Shown in pieces: positions 45,050 to 54,298 of a DNA stretch of 63,449 nucleotides (positions are counted from its first letter, which is position 1; each line of letters opens with the position of its first letter). This DNA is from Puniceicoccus vermicola. GTDB taxonomy: Bacteria > Verrucomicrobiota > Verrucomicrobiia > Opitutales > Puniceicoccaceae. A model generated the notes under the pieces. The model saw nothing but the letters and a program-made list of their open reading frames with translations, did no database searches and was not told the origin of the DNA. The DNA lies in contig NZ_JACHVA010000083.1 of NCBI RefSeq assembly GCF_014230055.1, forward strand, positions 1 through 63,449. Reading direction: 5' to 3'. The translations under genes were made by a program, and so were the position numbers.

Positions 45050-45877
45050 TCATGGAAGCCAGGGATATTTGGAGAAATCGGGCTTCCGCTTTTCGATGAA
45101 GGCGTTTTTGCCTTCCGAGCCCTCTTCACTGAGGTAGTAGAGGAGAGTTGCGTTGCCGGAAAGTTCTTGGATCCCCATCTGACCGTCGAGCTCGGCGTTG
45201 AAGGCCGACTTGAGACTGCGGATGGCGAGAGGACTTTTCTCCATGATCTCCCGGCCCCATTGAAAACCTTCGGCCTCGAGTTGATCGATGGGAACCACCT
45301 TGTTCACCAACCCCATCTCCATCGCCTCCTCAGCATTATACTGACGGCAGAGATACCAAATCTCCCGTGCCTTCTTTTGGCCCACGATCCGGGCGAGATA
45401 ACTCGCACCGAGTCCACCGTCGAAGCTTCCCACCATGGGGCCCGTTTGACCGAAAATCGCGTTGTCAGCGGCAATGGTGAGGTCGCAGACCACATGGAGG
45501 ACGTGGCCACCGCCGATGGCATAGCCCGAGACAAGAGCGATCACCACCTTGGGAATCGAACGGATTAGTTTTTGCAGATCGAGAACGTTCAGGCGTGGCA
45601 CCCCACCCTCGTCGACATAACCGGCCTGACCCCGGATTTTCTGGTCTCCTCCGGAGCAAAACGCGTATTTCCCATCGGTGTGGGGGCCCGCTCCGGTTAA
45701 AAGAATGACACCGATGGTCGGATCTTCCCGGGCATCGAGAAAGGCCTCATACATTTCCTGCACCGTCTTGGGGCGAAACGCGTTGCGCCTTTCGGGGCGA
45801 TTGATGGTCACCTTGGCAATACCTTCTCCCTTGTGGTAGAGGATATCTTCAAATTCGCGGGCATTCTTCCATTCCAT
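45050..45877 (-). CDS. menB: 1,4-dihydroxy-2-naphthoyl-CoA synthase
   Basis: This 275-residue crotonase-fold enzyme closes the ring of O-succinylbenzoyl-CoA in menaquinone synthesis. Characteristic segments are [60 protein letters not shown] (oxyanion-hole region), [13 protein letters not shown] and [16 protein letters not shown]. The C-terminal [13 protein letters not shown] is the usual MenB ending. No other men gene lies beside it. The start ATG 45877 is divergent from corA at 45940. Confidence 0.95.
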   Translation of the reverse strand: MEWKNAREFEDILYHKGEGIAKVTINRPERRNAFRPKTVQEMYEAFLDAREDPTIGVILLTGAGPHTDGKYAFCSGGDQKIRGQAGYVDEGGVPRLNVLDLQKLIRSIPKVVIALVSGYAIGGGHVLHVVCDLTIAADNAIFGQTGPMVGSFDGGLGASYLARIVGQKKAREIWYLCRQYNAEEAMEMGLVNKVVPIDQLEAEGFQWGREIMEKSPLAIRSLKSAFNAELDGQMGIQELSGNATLLYYLSEEGSEGKNAFIEKRKPDFSKYPWLP

Positions 45878-45939
45878 CTCTCCGGTTTAGCAATTTTTAG
45901 TCTCGTTGCAACGCCCTGTATCGTTTTGCATCCCAAACG

Positions 45940-46926
45940 ATGTTCACGATCTACGAACTTTCGACGGGGAAGACTATCACCAACGAGAAATTCCAAGAGA
46001 GCGACCACGACCAGGAACCTCTTTGGGTGGACCTCTTTCAGCCTACAGAAACGGAGATCGAACTCTGGAACGAGCGCTTGGGCTTGGATCTACCGACCCG
46101 ACCGGAGATGGAGGAAATTGAGTCCACTAGTCGACTCTACGTCGAGGACCACGCCCTGTTCATGACCGCCACCGTCCTCTCCAACAGCGATGAACCCGGG
46201 GGGATCCGCACCACGCCGGTCACCTTCGTCCTCGGAGAGAAAATCTTGGTGACCATGCGCTTTGTCGACAACCAGCCGTTTCGCCAGTTCATTCGCAACC
46301 TAGAGCGCCGACCCGGCACACGCTCCACTCCCGCCCATACCCTCAGTGCCCTCCTCGACAGCATTGTCGATCGTCTCGCCGACATTCTCGAACGTGTCGG
46401 AACCGAATGCGACCGTCTCTCCAGCGAAATTTTCCGATCCGACACTGAAAAGCGAAAGGCCAACCAACAGAGCGAGCTTCTGAAAGAACTCCTCCGACGC
46501 ACCGGCCAAAACGGAGAAACGATCGCGAAGTCCCGGGAAAGTCTGATGACCATCAACCGCATCATCGTCTACTTCCTCGAATCGATCAAAAATCTCGGCC
46601 TCGACAGCCTCGTCCCCCACGTCAAAGGGATCGGCCGCGACGTTCAATCCCTCAGCGATCACGCCAACTACCTTGATGGCAAAGTCGCCTTCCTTCTCGA
46701 TGCCATTCTCGGCCTTATCAACATCGAGCAGAACCAAATCATCAAAATCTTTTCGATCGCGGCCGTGATCTTCCTCCCACCCACCGTCGTCGCCAGTATC
46801 TACGGGATGAATTTCTCGATCATGCCGGAGCTACGACAAGAATGGGGCTATCCCTTTGCCCTGAGCCTCATGGTCGTCAGCGCCATCCTCCCCTTCGTCT
46901 ACTTCCGCCGAAAAGGCTGGATTTAG
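45940..46926 (+). CDS. corA: CorA-family magnesium/cobalt transporter
   Basis: This 328-residue protein has a cytoplasmic funnel domain and two C-terminal membrane helices. The second-shell motif YGMN is at about residues 288-291 just after the first helix (IFSIAAVIFLPPTVVASI), and a second helix FALSLMVVSAILPFVYF ends the protein. The first 60 residues (EEIESTSRLYVEDHALF) fit the CorA fold. It imports Mg2+ and can pass Co2+ or Ni2+. A tail of basic residues ends the protein. It has no operon partner. Confidence 0.92.
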   Translation: MFTIYELSTGKTITNEKFQESDHDQEPLWVDLFQPTETEIELWNERLGLDLPTRPEMEEIESTSRLYVEDHALFMTATVLSNSDEPGGIRTTPVTFVLGEKILVTMRFVDNQPFRQFIRNLERRPGTRSTPAHTLSALLDSIVDRLADILERVGTECDRLSSEIFRSDTEKRKANQQSELLKELLRRTGQNGETIAKSRESLMTINRIIVYFLESIKNLGLDSLVPHVKGIGRDVQSLSDHANYLDGKVAFLLDAILGLINIEQNQIIKIFSIAAVIFLPPTVVASIYGMNFSIMPELRQEWGYPFALSLMVVSAILPFVYFRRKGWI

Positions 46927-47012
46927 AACTCGGATAGAGACGCAAAATAGGATCCCGGCGGATCGGTTTTGCGGATTTCTAATAACTAGGCTGCCATTCT
47001 GGAAAAACTAGC

Positions 47013-47105
47013 CGACTCCCCTTCCGATGGAAGCATCCGGCCTCCACGCAAGGCTGCGGCAGACGAACTCTCCTCTGCAACAAAGAGAGGAATCTCGGAG
47101 GGGGG
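47013..47105. repeat. Short relative of the 44647 repeat
   Basis: CTTCCGATGGAAGCATCCGG with CTCCACGCAAGGCTGCGGCAG and AGAGAGGAATCTCGGAGG parallels the order of motifs in the repeats at 44647-44936 (TTCCTATGGAAGCACCTCC, GCAAGCAGG, GAGGAGTCTGAG). It is a diverged copy in the gap between corA and the next small gene. Confidence 0.4.
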
Positions 47106-47113
47106 ATCCTCTT

Positions 47114-47398
47114 TCAGTTTCTACGGGCTAGAATTCCCTTCGCGTACCATTTCACGTCATCACGCGAAAAGAGGGAGGCGAGAAATCCAGATGACCGCTG
47201 ACCATACTCAAACTGGACGATGGCATGGTAACCGCGCCTCTTGCATTCGGAAACCATCTGAAGTTTCACATCCTTCAGGCTGGCGAGCTGCGCGCTGCAA
47301 AACAGGCCTTCGATCTCGGTCGAAATGGGCTCTCCCATTGTCCAGCCATCTGGAGTGCCCTCAAAGAAAAGCACCCCGTCCAACTCGGTCGATCTCAT
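47114..47398 (-). CDS. Small protein of unknown function downstream of a DUF4177 gene
   Basis: This 94-residue soluble protein begins MRSTELDGVLFFEGTPDG and contains a Cys pair region (FCSAQLASLKDVKLQM, ECKRRGYHAIV) and the end RDDVKWYAKGILARRN. The middle (IVQFEYGQRSS) and the WYAKG ending recall YbjQ/heavy-metal-binding-like folds, but I cannot assign a family. Its start overlaps the stop of the DUF4177 gene by 4 bp, so the pair is one unit. The function is unknown. Confidence 0.55.
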   Translation of the reverse strand: MRSTELDGVLFFEGTPDGWTMGEPISTEIEGLFCSAQLASLKDVKLQMVSECKRRGYHAIVQFEYGQRSSGFLASLFSRDDVKWYAKGILARRN

Positions 47399-47589
47399 CG
47401 ATCCCGCTCGAGAATCGTGATCATCTCATCACGGTCCGAACCAAACATGGCGGCGACTTCTGCCGTTGCGGTTGCCACAACCCGCCAGCCTTCCTCGGCG
47501 TAGGCGTTCAAGGCCTGCTCGAGCTTTTCCGGATCAAACTTTCCGGAGAACCACTTATCTTTGAGGGTGAGAACTTTGTATTCTTTCAT
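47395..47589 (-). CDS. DUF4177-family small protein
   Basis: The 64-residue protein has the family pattern KEYKVLTL, LEQALNAYAEEGWRVVATAT and ITILER at the end. DUF4177 proteins are small soluble proteins of unknown role. The frame is short but the EEGWRVV core is distinctive, and the gene is coupled to the next one. Upstream up to mutL there is a 188-bp spacer in which nothing else is recognised. Confidence 0.75.
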   Translation of the reverse strand: MKEYKVLTLKDKWFSGKFDPEKLEQALNAYAEEGWRVVATATAEVAAMFGSDRDEMITILERDR

Positions 47590-47777
47590 GGGTATTTATC
47601 TATTCGTGGGAGTCCTCGTAACCTCGAGGAAACATGGACGGAACCCTAGCAATCGCTCCAAAATTGAGCAAGGCCTGAGTCTGAAAATGAACCTCCGCCC
47701 CTGCGATTGCCCCTCTCACAGTTTCTTATTGCCGCCGCGCCCGCCTCTGCCCGACGATATTCCTTTGATCACCACCG

Positions 47778-49616
47778 ATGAGCCGCATTGAAATATTGCC
47801 CGACCACGTTGCCAACCAGATCGCCGCCGGCGAGGTGGTGGAACGTCCTGTGGCGGTGGTGAAGGAGCTTCTCGAGAACAGTCTCGACGCCGGGGCTACG
47901 CGCGTTCAGATCGAGGCCCGACGCGGGGGCAAGTCCTACATCCGGGTCACCGACAACGGGATCGGGATGACAGAAGAGGAGGCATTGCTTTCCCTGAAGC
48001 GGCATGCGACGAGTAAAATCCGGCTTGCCGATGATCTTCTGCGGATTGCCTCTTTTGGCTTTCGAGGGGAGGCCTTGCCGTCCATCGCCAGCGTCTGCGA
48101 CTTTACCCTACTCACCCGCCCCAAAGACGCGGAAACCGGGACCCGTATCCAATTGAAAAACGGGGAAATCACCGACTGCCGGGAGGATGCGATCCCGGTG
48201 GGCACCAGCATCGAGGTCGCCCGGCTCTTCAACACCGTCCCAGCCCGCCGCAAGTTTCTCAAGACCGACCAGACTGAAGCGGCCCACATCGTGCAAACGG
48301 TTCGACTTTTTGCCCTGGCTCACCCGGCAGTGGGCTTCAGCTTAAAGATTGACGGGCGCGAAACGATTTCCACGCCTCCGTGCCCGGGCCTCCCCGAACG
48401 CATCGCCGAGATCTGGGGAAAAAAGATGCTCAAGGACACCCTTCCCTTCGAGAGACGATCGGGATCCATTTTTCTCTATGGCCGCCTCGGGAAACCTCCG
48501 CTGAGCCGCGCCTCCCGCCAAGACCTCGTCTGCATCGTCAACGGGCGTCCCGTCGACAGCCGCACGATCCAGTACGGGATTCTTGAAGCCTGCACGGGCT
48601 TTCTCCCGAAAGGCCGCTATCCTGTCGCCTTCTTCTGCCTTGAGATCCAACCGGAGGCCATCGACGTCAACGTTCACCCCACGAAGCGGGAGATCCGCTT
48701 CCGCGATGAACCCCAAGTGCGCCGCATCGTCGTCGAAACCGTTATGGACCTCCTCCTCGACCAAGGTGCGAAGGAGAGCTTCGCCCCACCGGAAAATCTT
48801 CCGCTTCCCGGGTCGAATTTTGAGCGCGTCCAACCAGTTCCGCCGAAGCCCGAGAACTCGCAGAGTCCCGTTCCCAGTGATCCCCGGCCTGCCCCCTCTC
48901 CCTCCATGCCTCCGACGAGCGCAGTTCCTCCACCCGCGCCTCGACCGAGCCCATCCTTTCCAGCCCCCCCACCTGGTTCGCGTTCCAATCCTCCAGCCGA
49001 TACTCCGCGTCCGGCCCCGCCTCCGCGGGAGAACCGCGTTCCCTGGCAGTGGATAGGCCCCCTCGGGACCTCGACCCTTCTCTTTCGCTCCCCGCGGGGG
49101 CTCATCGTCTTTCACCCCCGTGCCGCTTCCGAGCGGGTTCTCTACGAACAATTTCTGAAGGAGACGGAAGAAGGCGAACTGCATACCCAGCCTCTTCTCA
49201 TTCCCCAGACCTTCGAGTGGGAACCCCTCCCCGCCCAATGCCTGGAGGAAAATCGCGAAGCCTTCGCCGAGCACGGCTTTGAAGTCGAATCCTTCGGGAA
49301 AAACTTTTTCCGCGTCTCGATGGTGCCCGCCTGGTTTGAGCCCGGTCAAGCGGAGAGCTTTCTCAGCGACGCCGTCGCCCTGATTCGCGAAGGTGCCCTC
49401 CGCCCGGAAAAGGCTGGCCCCTTCCGCGAACGCATTGCTGAGCTAGCGGCGCGCACGGCACACCGGCGCGACCGACGTCTCTCCGAAGAGGAGGCCATGC
49501 GCCTCGTCCGCCGCCTCATGCAGACCTCGGCCCCACACACCTGCCCTGCGGGTAAGCCGACTTTCCTAGAGTATGAAGATGGCGAGTTGGAACGCCGATT
49601 CGGCCGGCCGATCTAA
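47778..49616 (+). CDS. mutL: DNA mismatch repair endonuclease/ATPase MutL
   Basis: The 612-residue MutL has a GHKL ATPase domain: LPDHVANQIAAGEVVERP, KELLENSLDAGAT, DNGIGM, KRHATSKI and GFRGEALPSIASV. A linker (about 340-430) unusually rich in Pro, Ala and Ser separates it from the C-terminal dimerisation domain. The metal-binding motif DQHAxxER of nicking MutL proteins seems replaced by FHPRAASERVLYE, so the endonuclease centre may be absent, as in E. coli MutL. The C-terminus ends HRRDRRLSEEEA, LVRRLMQTSAPHTCPAGKPT. No mutS is in the window. Confidence 0.93.
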   Translation: MSRIEILPDHVANQIAAGEVVERPVAVVKELLENSLDAGATRVQIEARRGGKSYIRVTDNGIGMTEEEALLSLKRHATSKIRLADDLLRIASFGFRGEALPSIASVCDFTLLTRPKDAETGTRIQLKNGEITDCREDAIPVGTSIEVARLFNTVPARRKFLKTDQTEAAHIVQTVRLFALAHPAVGFSLKIDGRETISTPPCPGLPERIAEIWGKKMLKDTLPFERRSGSIFLYGRLGKPPLSRASRQDLVCIVNGRPVDSRTIQYGILEACTGFLPKGRYPVAFFCLEIQPEAIDVNVHPTKREIRFRDEPQVRRIVVETVMDLLLDQGAKESFAPPENLPLPGSNFERVQPVPPKPENSQSPVPSDPRPAPSPSMPPTSAVPPPAPRPSPSFPAPPPGSRSNPPADTPRPAPPPRENRVPWQWIGPLGTSTLLFRSPRGLIVFHPRAASERVLYEQFLKETEEGELHTQPLLIPQTFEWEPLPAQCLEENREAFAEHGFEVESFGKNFFRVSMVPAWFEPGQAESFLSDAVALIREGALRPEKAGPFRERIAELAARTAHRRDRRLSEEEAMRLVRRLMQTSAPHTCPAGKPTFLEYEDGELERRFGRPI

Positions 49617-49783
49617 TTGGCTCGGAGGATACCGACGCTCGACAAGCAGAGAGAGCCATCATCCAGACCAAGGCTGGCACCATTCTGGAATCATGGCTCC
49701 GAAATTTGACTCCCGTCTTCTTTTCCGAAATGATCAGCTCTCCCGTTAAAAGCCTCCTACCGACCTGAACCGGAAAATGTAAG

Positions 49784-50572
49784 ATGCCCAAAGAAGACGT
49801 CACTTCTGATCGAAAAGCCTGCGAACGCTGCATCGAGAATAGACACCTCGAATTCGACTTCACCATGGCTTTCCAGCCCATCGTTGATTGCAAAAATCGT
49901 CAGATTTTCGGATACGAGGCCCTAGCCCGCGGGTTAAACGGAGAACCGGCCTACTCGATCATCTCTCAGCTCAATAACGACAATCGATACCTGTTCGATC
50001 AATTGTGCCGGGTCAAGGCGATCGCTCTCGCCTCAAAGCTAAAGCTCAAATCGAAACTGAGCATCAACTTTCTCCCCAAAGCCGTTTATAAGCCTGAACG
50101 GTGCATCCGCACCACCCTGCAGGCAGCCGAGGAATACGGATTCGCAACCGAGCAAATCATGTTCGAGTTTACCGAGTCCGAGAAAATTGAGGATATCGGT
50201 TTCCTCAAGAGGATCCTGGAATTCTATGAGAGTTCCGGATTTATCACGGCCATCGACGATTTTGGATCGGGCCATGCGGGACTGAACCTTTTGGCAGACT
50301 TCCAGACCAACATCGTAAAATTCGACATGGGACTGATCCGCGGCATCCATCGCCACAAACCACGGCAAGCCATCGTAAAAAACTGCCTGAACCTCTTTCA
50401 CGATCTCGGAGTCACTCCTCTCGCCGAAGGCATCGAAACTCGGGAAGAGATGGCGTGGCTCCTGAATGCGGGAGTGGATTTGATGCAGGGTTACTACTTT
50501 GCCGAACCGGGATTCGAGAAACTGCCGGAAGTGAACCTCGCGGCAATATCAACCGAGTTGACTTCGAGGTAG
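49784..50572 (+). CDS. EAL-domain c-di-GMP phosphodiesterase
   Basis: The 262-residue protein consists of almost only one EAL domain and lacks any visible sensor. It opens c-di-GMP to pGpG. Residues of an active enzyme are present: E45-A-L in GYEALARG, N95 in LSINFLP, E128 in MFEFTESE, D158-D159 in AIDDFGSGHAG, K179 in IVKFDMGLI, E215 in AEGIETRE and Q235 in LMQGYYF. An N-terminal CERC pair (C13, C16) may bind metal or haem-free iron, or be redox-active. It is 168 bp after mutL and is transcribed towards the PLD gene on the other strand. Confidence 0.9.
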   Translation: MPKEDVTSDRKACERCIENRHLEFDFTMAFQPIVDCKNRQIFGYEALARGLNGEPAYSIISQLNNDNRYLFDQLCRVKAIALASKLKLKSKLSINFLPKAVYKPERCIRTTLQAAEEYGFATEQIMFEFTESEKIEDIGFLKRILEFYESSGFITAIDDFGSGHAGLNLLADFQTNIVKFDMGLIRGIHRHKPRQAIVKNCLNLFHDLGVTPLAEGIETREEMAWLLNAGVDLMQGYYFAEPGFEKLPEVNLAAISTELTSR

Positions 50573-50686
50573 AGGTCCCCCTCGATAACTTTTTCGCGGC
50601 TCTCGCAGCCCACATTTTCCGAATTCTGGGGCGGGTTCGTCCGAAGGACCCCATTCGACCCACTCGAGCAGAGAAAGGCGACCCTC

Positions 50687-52264
50687 CTACAACTGCCTGC
50701 GCACGGGCACCCAACCGCTCAGCCGGGAGAGTGAACGCTTGGTTCTCGTAGCGTTCGGCTCAGTCTTGAAAATGACCTCTTCGCCCTCGTACTCGGCGGT
50801 CCATTGCAGTTTCCCCGCTTCATTAAACTCGACCTTATAGGCGTTCGTGGGACCCATTTCCTCGGCCATGATCGCTCGTAGTTGGGCGCCGATAATCGGA
50901 TCATAGACTACCAATGCGATCTCCGAATTCCAGACTCGCGAGCGAGGATCCATGTTGTAAGAGCCGATGATGCTGATCTCCCGATCAATGACAAAAGCCT
51001 TCGTGTGGAGCCCGGAGTTGGAACTGGCCAAGCGGCTCTCTCGATTTCGGTAGTAGTCCATCATCGCTCCGTCGACTCGGAGCTCGTAGAGGTTGACGCC
51101 GGCATTGAGCATCGGCTTCCGCGACTTGGCATAATGACCGTGAACCGAGAGGTGGTTGTTCGACATGAGCGAATTCGTCATGATGTGGACCTCGACGCCC
51201 CGATCCACCAAGCCCGCAAACGCTTCGATCGTCTCCGGCTCCGGCAACAAGTAAGCACTCTGCAGGTACAACTCGTCATCAATGGAGGGATTGATTTCCT
51301 GAAGCAGCTCGAAGATTGCCGACTCCCCCTTTTCCACATACCGCTCAGGGACATCGACCACGACCTCGGCCTTAGTCCACACCAACTGGGATCGAACCTC
51401 TTTCAAGCCTGCCATCACCTCATCATGATCGACGGGAATCTGATATGGAACCTCATCAATCGAATCCTGCAAAGTCGAAAGAAGACCGGCCCTCATCTTC
51501 CAATGGTCTTCATCGGAAGCCTGATATTTGATGAACGAGTCAATTGGGACAGCTGCCTCAGAATTCCAAAACAGATCGAAGGCTTTGCCCGCCTCTTTCG
51601 CTGCCCCGCCGACAACCAGTGCATCCATATCGTCGAAATTCAGCTTGGGATCGATCGCGAAGTAGTCGTCTCCGATATTCCGTCCCCCAAGAATAGCGGC
51701 GGCTCCATCGATCAGAAATATCTTATTGTGCATCCGGTGGTTGTATCGCTTGGCCCCCATGACAAAGCCAAAGTTGCGCATAAATCCCCGATTTCCGATT
51801 GGATTGAAAATCCGAATTTCCACGTTGGGGTGCGCGGCGACGTCCGCATAGAGCTCGTCCCGGCCGGTGTGGTAAATGTCATCGATGAGAATCCGAACGC
51901 GCACGCCCCGATCCGCTTCCTCCATCACGCGATTCAAGAGAAGACGACCCGTCGTATCGCTCTTCCAAAGATAGTATTGCAGATCGATCGTATGCTCCGC
52001 CCTCGCAGCCAGCGCATACCGCGCGCGAAAGGCCTCCCGCGAATCCGAAAGCAAATACACCCCCGTGAGTCCCTCCGGAACGTCCTCCGGAGGTTGGAAG
52101 AATCGACCAAGCTCCGTCTCCTCCGGAGAGTCCCATACCGTACTTTCATTCTCTCCCAAATTTTTCGGAACCGGGGCGCACGCCGAAAGAAGGAACACCA
52201 ACGACGTCGCAAAGAGCGAGAGCCCGATGGACCGGAGAACGGAGCTTTTCGAGAACAAGAACAT
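50687..52264 (-). CDS. Phospholipase-D-family lipoprotein (cardiolipin synthase C-like)
   Basis: This protein of about 525 residues has a lipoprotein signal with lipobox LLSAC (C29 with the chosen start). Two HKD motifs follow: MHNKIFLIDGAAAILGG with GRNIGDDYF, and LHTKAFVIDREISIIGS with YNMDPRSRVWNSE. Overall size and layout resemble ClsC (YmdC), which makes cardiolipin from phosphatidylglycerol and phosphatidylethanolamine; a plain phospholipase is also possible. A TTG at 52315 extends the frame, but the ATG 52264 gives a normal lipoprotein signal. It is placed at the outer or inner membrane. Confidence 0.85.
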   Translation of the reverse strand: MFLFSKSSVLRSIGLSLFATSLVFLLSACAPVPKNLGENESTVWDSPEETELGRFFQPPEDVPEGLTGVYLLSDSREAFRARYALAARAEHTIDLQYYLWKSDTTGRLLLNRVMEEADRGVRVRILIDDIYHTGRDELYADVAAHPNVEIRIFNPIGNRGFMRNFGFVMGAKRYNHRMHNKIFLIDGAAAILGGRNIGDDYFAIDPKLNFDDMDALVVGGAAKEAGKAFDLFWNSEAAVPIDSFIKYQASDEDHWKMRAGLLSTLQDSIDEVPYQIPVDHDEVMAGLKEVRSQLVWTKAEVVVDVPERYVEKGESAIFELLQEINPSIDDELYLQSAYLLPEPETIEAFAGLVDRGVEVHIMTNSLMSNNHLSVHGHYAKSRKPMLNAGVNLYELRVDGAMMDYYRNRESRLASSNSGLHTKAFVIDREISIIGSYNMDPRSRVWNSEIALVVYDPIIGAQLRAIMAEEMGPTNAYKVEFNEAGKLQWTAEYEGEEVIFKTEPNATRTKRSLSRLSGWVPVRRQL

Positions 52265-52492
52265 TCGGCAAGCGTCGATCTTGCGGGAATCAGACGAAGG
52301 ATCAAAGTGAGACAAAACGGGAATTCGTGGAGATCATTAAAAGGGAATTCCAAGATCCTGTGAGGAAAACGCACTCCGGTCAAACCGCAGAGACGAATGT
52401 GGAGGACGGCGGGGCTCCCTACTTCGCTCTCCGAGGTGCGCATGGTCTACCCGCACTGCCGCGCCGTTTGTAAGTGACTATGCCGATTTAAA

Positions 52493-52646
52493 TCCTCATA
52501 CCGACCCGACGGAACGCAGCCTAAAGGTCTGCGCTCCGGAATCCCCTGGCTTTTAGAATTCGAAGTTTCTGCACAAAACGCTAGATCAAGGAGCTTCCGA
52601 CATCGCCAATCGTAAGCGCATGACTTCAGTCGTGCGCACTCCAGGT
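52493..52646. repeat. Hairpin-type repeats left of the sugar module
   Basis: Two elements lie here: GACGGAACGCAGCCTAAAGG with GTCTGCGCTCCGG (relative of the 6391 repeat), and GCTTCCGACATCGCCAATCG with CGCATGACTTCAGTCGTGCGC (52593-52639), whose relative stands at 60618-60662. The whole gap 52265-52874 has no recognisable gene. Confidence 0.6.
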
Positions 52647-52874
52647 CTGACTCTCCGGGGAGGGCCGTGCTCCATCGCTGCAGCTCAGCATGAAAACTCC
52701 ATGCCCTCTGAAATAATCCCTCTCAAGGCCGCCCTATCCCAAAAAGAAATCGCCCGCCTGCACAGTTCCCTCCACAAAAGTGGGAACTGAGTGCAAGCGG
52801 ACGATAAAACTCTCACAAACCAATGAAAAAGCTCCAGCCCTCGTCAGGATGAAGCTGAGAGTTCAACTTCCGTC

Positions 52875-54125
52875 TTAGAAGTTGATACCGGTGCGCAATG
52901 CACCGAGATAGACAGGGTCTCGGCTACCATTTCCGTTCGGGTTCAAGACGACCTGAAAATCGGGCTGGATGTAGATCCAAGGAGTAAGCTTCAATTTATA
53001 GGTCAGTTCGACCGTGAACTCATTTCCCGAAGGGTCGTTTCCAGTGGCGTCGGTATTGTCCGAATACTCGTCGCTCAACCAAGCGGCAATCAAACCGATT
53101 CCAGCCTCGTCGGTCGGTCGGCTGGCAAATGGCCCAATGGCACGGAGGAGAGCCGTCACTTCATAGTGATAGACATTCACTTCTTCCTTGGGAGCATAGC
53201 TCAAGGAGATTGAGCCGTCGATATGACGATCACCCTCTTCGCCGAGAAGATAGAGAGACTTTCCGACATTGGCATAATAAAGAGTGTTGTGCTTGCTCGT
53301 TTCACCCGAACCATTTACTTCCGTAAACGAACCCGAATTGAACTGCACTCCACCCTTGGCATACCAAGGCAGATCGACGGGAGCTTCCGGCGAGATATAA
53401 CCGATTTCCCCAGCAAAAGCGGTCGGCCCGTCCCAAGTAAAGTCGACACCATCGTCGTCATAGTTCATGGCGTCCAAATTGTTGGAATTGAAGATACCGC
53501 CTTTGAGATACGTTCCCTTCATATCCGAATTCTCGAAGGGACGAACGGTCACTACGGCCCCCAGCTGTTGGGCTGGATCATAGGGCAAACCGGCCGCAAA
53601 CAAAAGGTTCGGGATGTAGGCCAATTCATCGTTCATAAACGTGCCCCCATACTCTTGGGCGCCAAAATTCCCAACACCGTCGACTTTGCCGACACGGTAG
53701 GTCAGGAGATTTTCGAAGAGGGTTTGTTCCAACCAGATATTGGCCATTCGGGTCGTCTCCACCCCTTCGATTGAACTGGGGTTAGTCAAAACGCCGAAGA
53801 CACTGCGATTGTAGTTTCGGCCATACTGAGAAATCGCACCGACCGAAAAGGTCGCATTCTCCATCCCGATCAATTTCTCCAAGTCGAGATTCATCGTAGC
53901 GCGAGCCCGGCCGAAATATTCCGTGCCGCTATCCAATGCACCCGAAATGTCGTCATAGACGTCAAAGGTGTTATTGAGGTCGAAGGTAACGCCCTTCTCT
54001 TCGAGACTGGTGCGAGCTCCATTCCAATCGCCCAGTAGATAAGGGCGATTCATCAGGTCGTCTTCACTGAACGACTGACTGCAGAAAGCAATCATGCAGG
54101 TAACTGGGAGTATTATTCTTTTCAT
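52875..54125 (-). CDS. oprB: Carbohydrate porin, OprB type
   Basis: This 416-residue outer-membrane porin has a signal peptide (about 1-20, MIAFCSQSFS) and the OprB mark YLLGDWNGARTSLEEKGVTF. Beta strands alternate through the mature part and it ends in a C-terminal F (RTGINF). OprB proteins let sugars pass; the preferred sugar is not visible. It lies downstream of the dehydrogenase gene on the same strand with a gap of 173 bp, so it is likely part of the polyol uptake set. The gap has no strong operator like those near lacI. Confidence 0.85.
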   Translation of the reverse strand: MKRIILPVTCMIAFCSQSFSEDDLMNRPYLLGDWNGARTSLEEKGVTFDLNNTFDVYDDISGALDSGTEYFGRARATMNLDLEKLIGMENATFSVGAISQYGRNYNRSVFGVLTNPSSIEGVETTRMANIWLEQTLFENLLTYRVGKVDGVGNFGAQEYGGTFMNDELAYIPNLLFAAGLPYDPAQQLGAVVTVRPFENSDMKGTYLKGGIFNSNNLDAMNYDDDGVDFTWDGPTAFAGEIGYISPEAPVDLPWYAKGGVQFNSGSFTEVNGSGETSKHNTLYYANVGKSLYLLGEEGDRHIDGSISLSYAPKEEVNVYHYEVTALLRAIGPFASRPTDEAGIGLIAAWLSDEYSDNTDATGNDPSGNEFTVELTYKLKLTPWIYIQPDFQVVLNPNGNGSRDPVYLGALRTGINF

Positions 54126-54298
54126 GTTCTATTGGGGTTAGTGTTTTTGCAGAGATATCCGGAGCGAGCGGAGTGTCTTCACACTTCGCCCGATCTGCGA
54201 ATTTCCGGAAAGAGTATCTCCCGAAAAATCAGGGAGATTGATAAAGAAAACGGAACGACCGAAAAGATGCCGTCACCTGAGCCAGACAGAGCCGGCTC

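Noticed and set aside
50882-52363. 493-codon plus-strand frame opposite the phospholipase-D-like gene
   Set aside because: The minus-strand product has two HKD motifs and a lipobox, whereas the plus-strand frame has no family features; it is a shadow.
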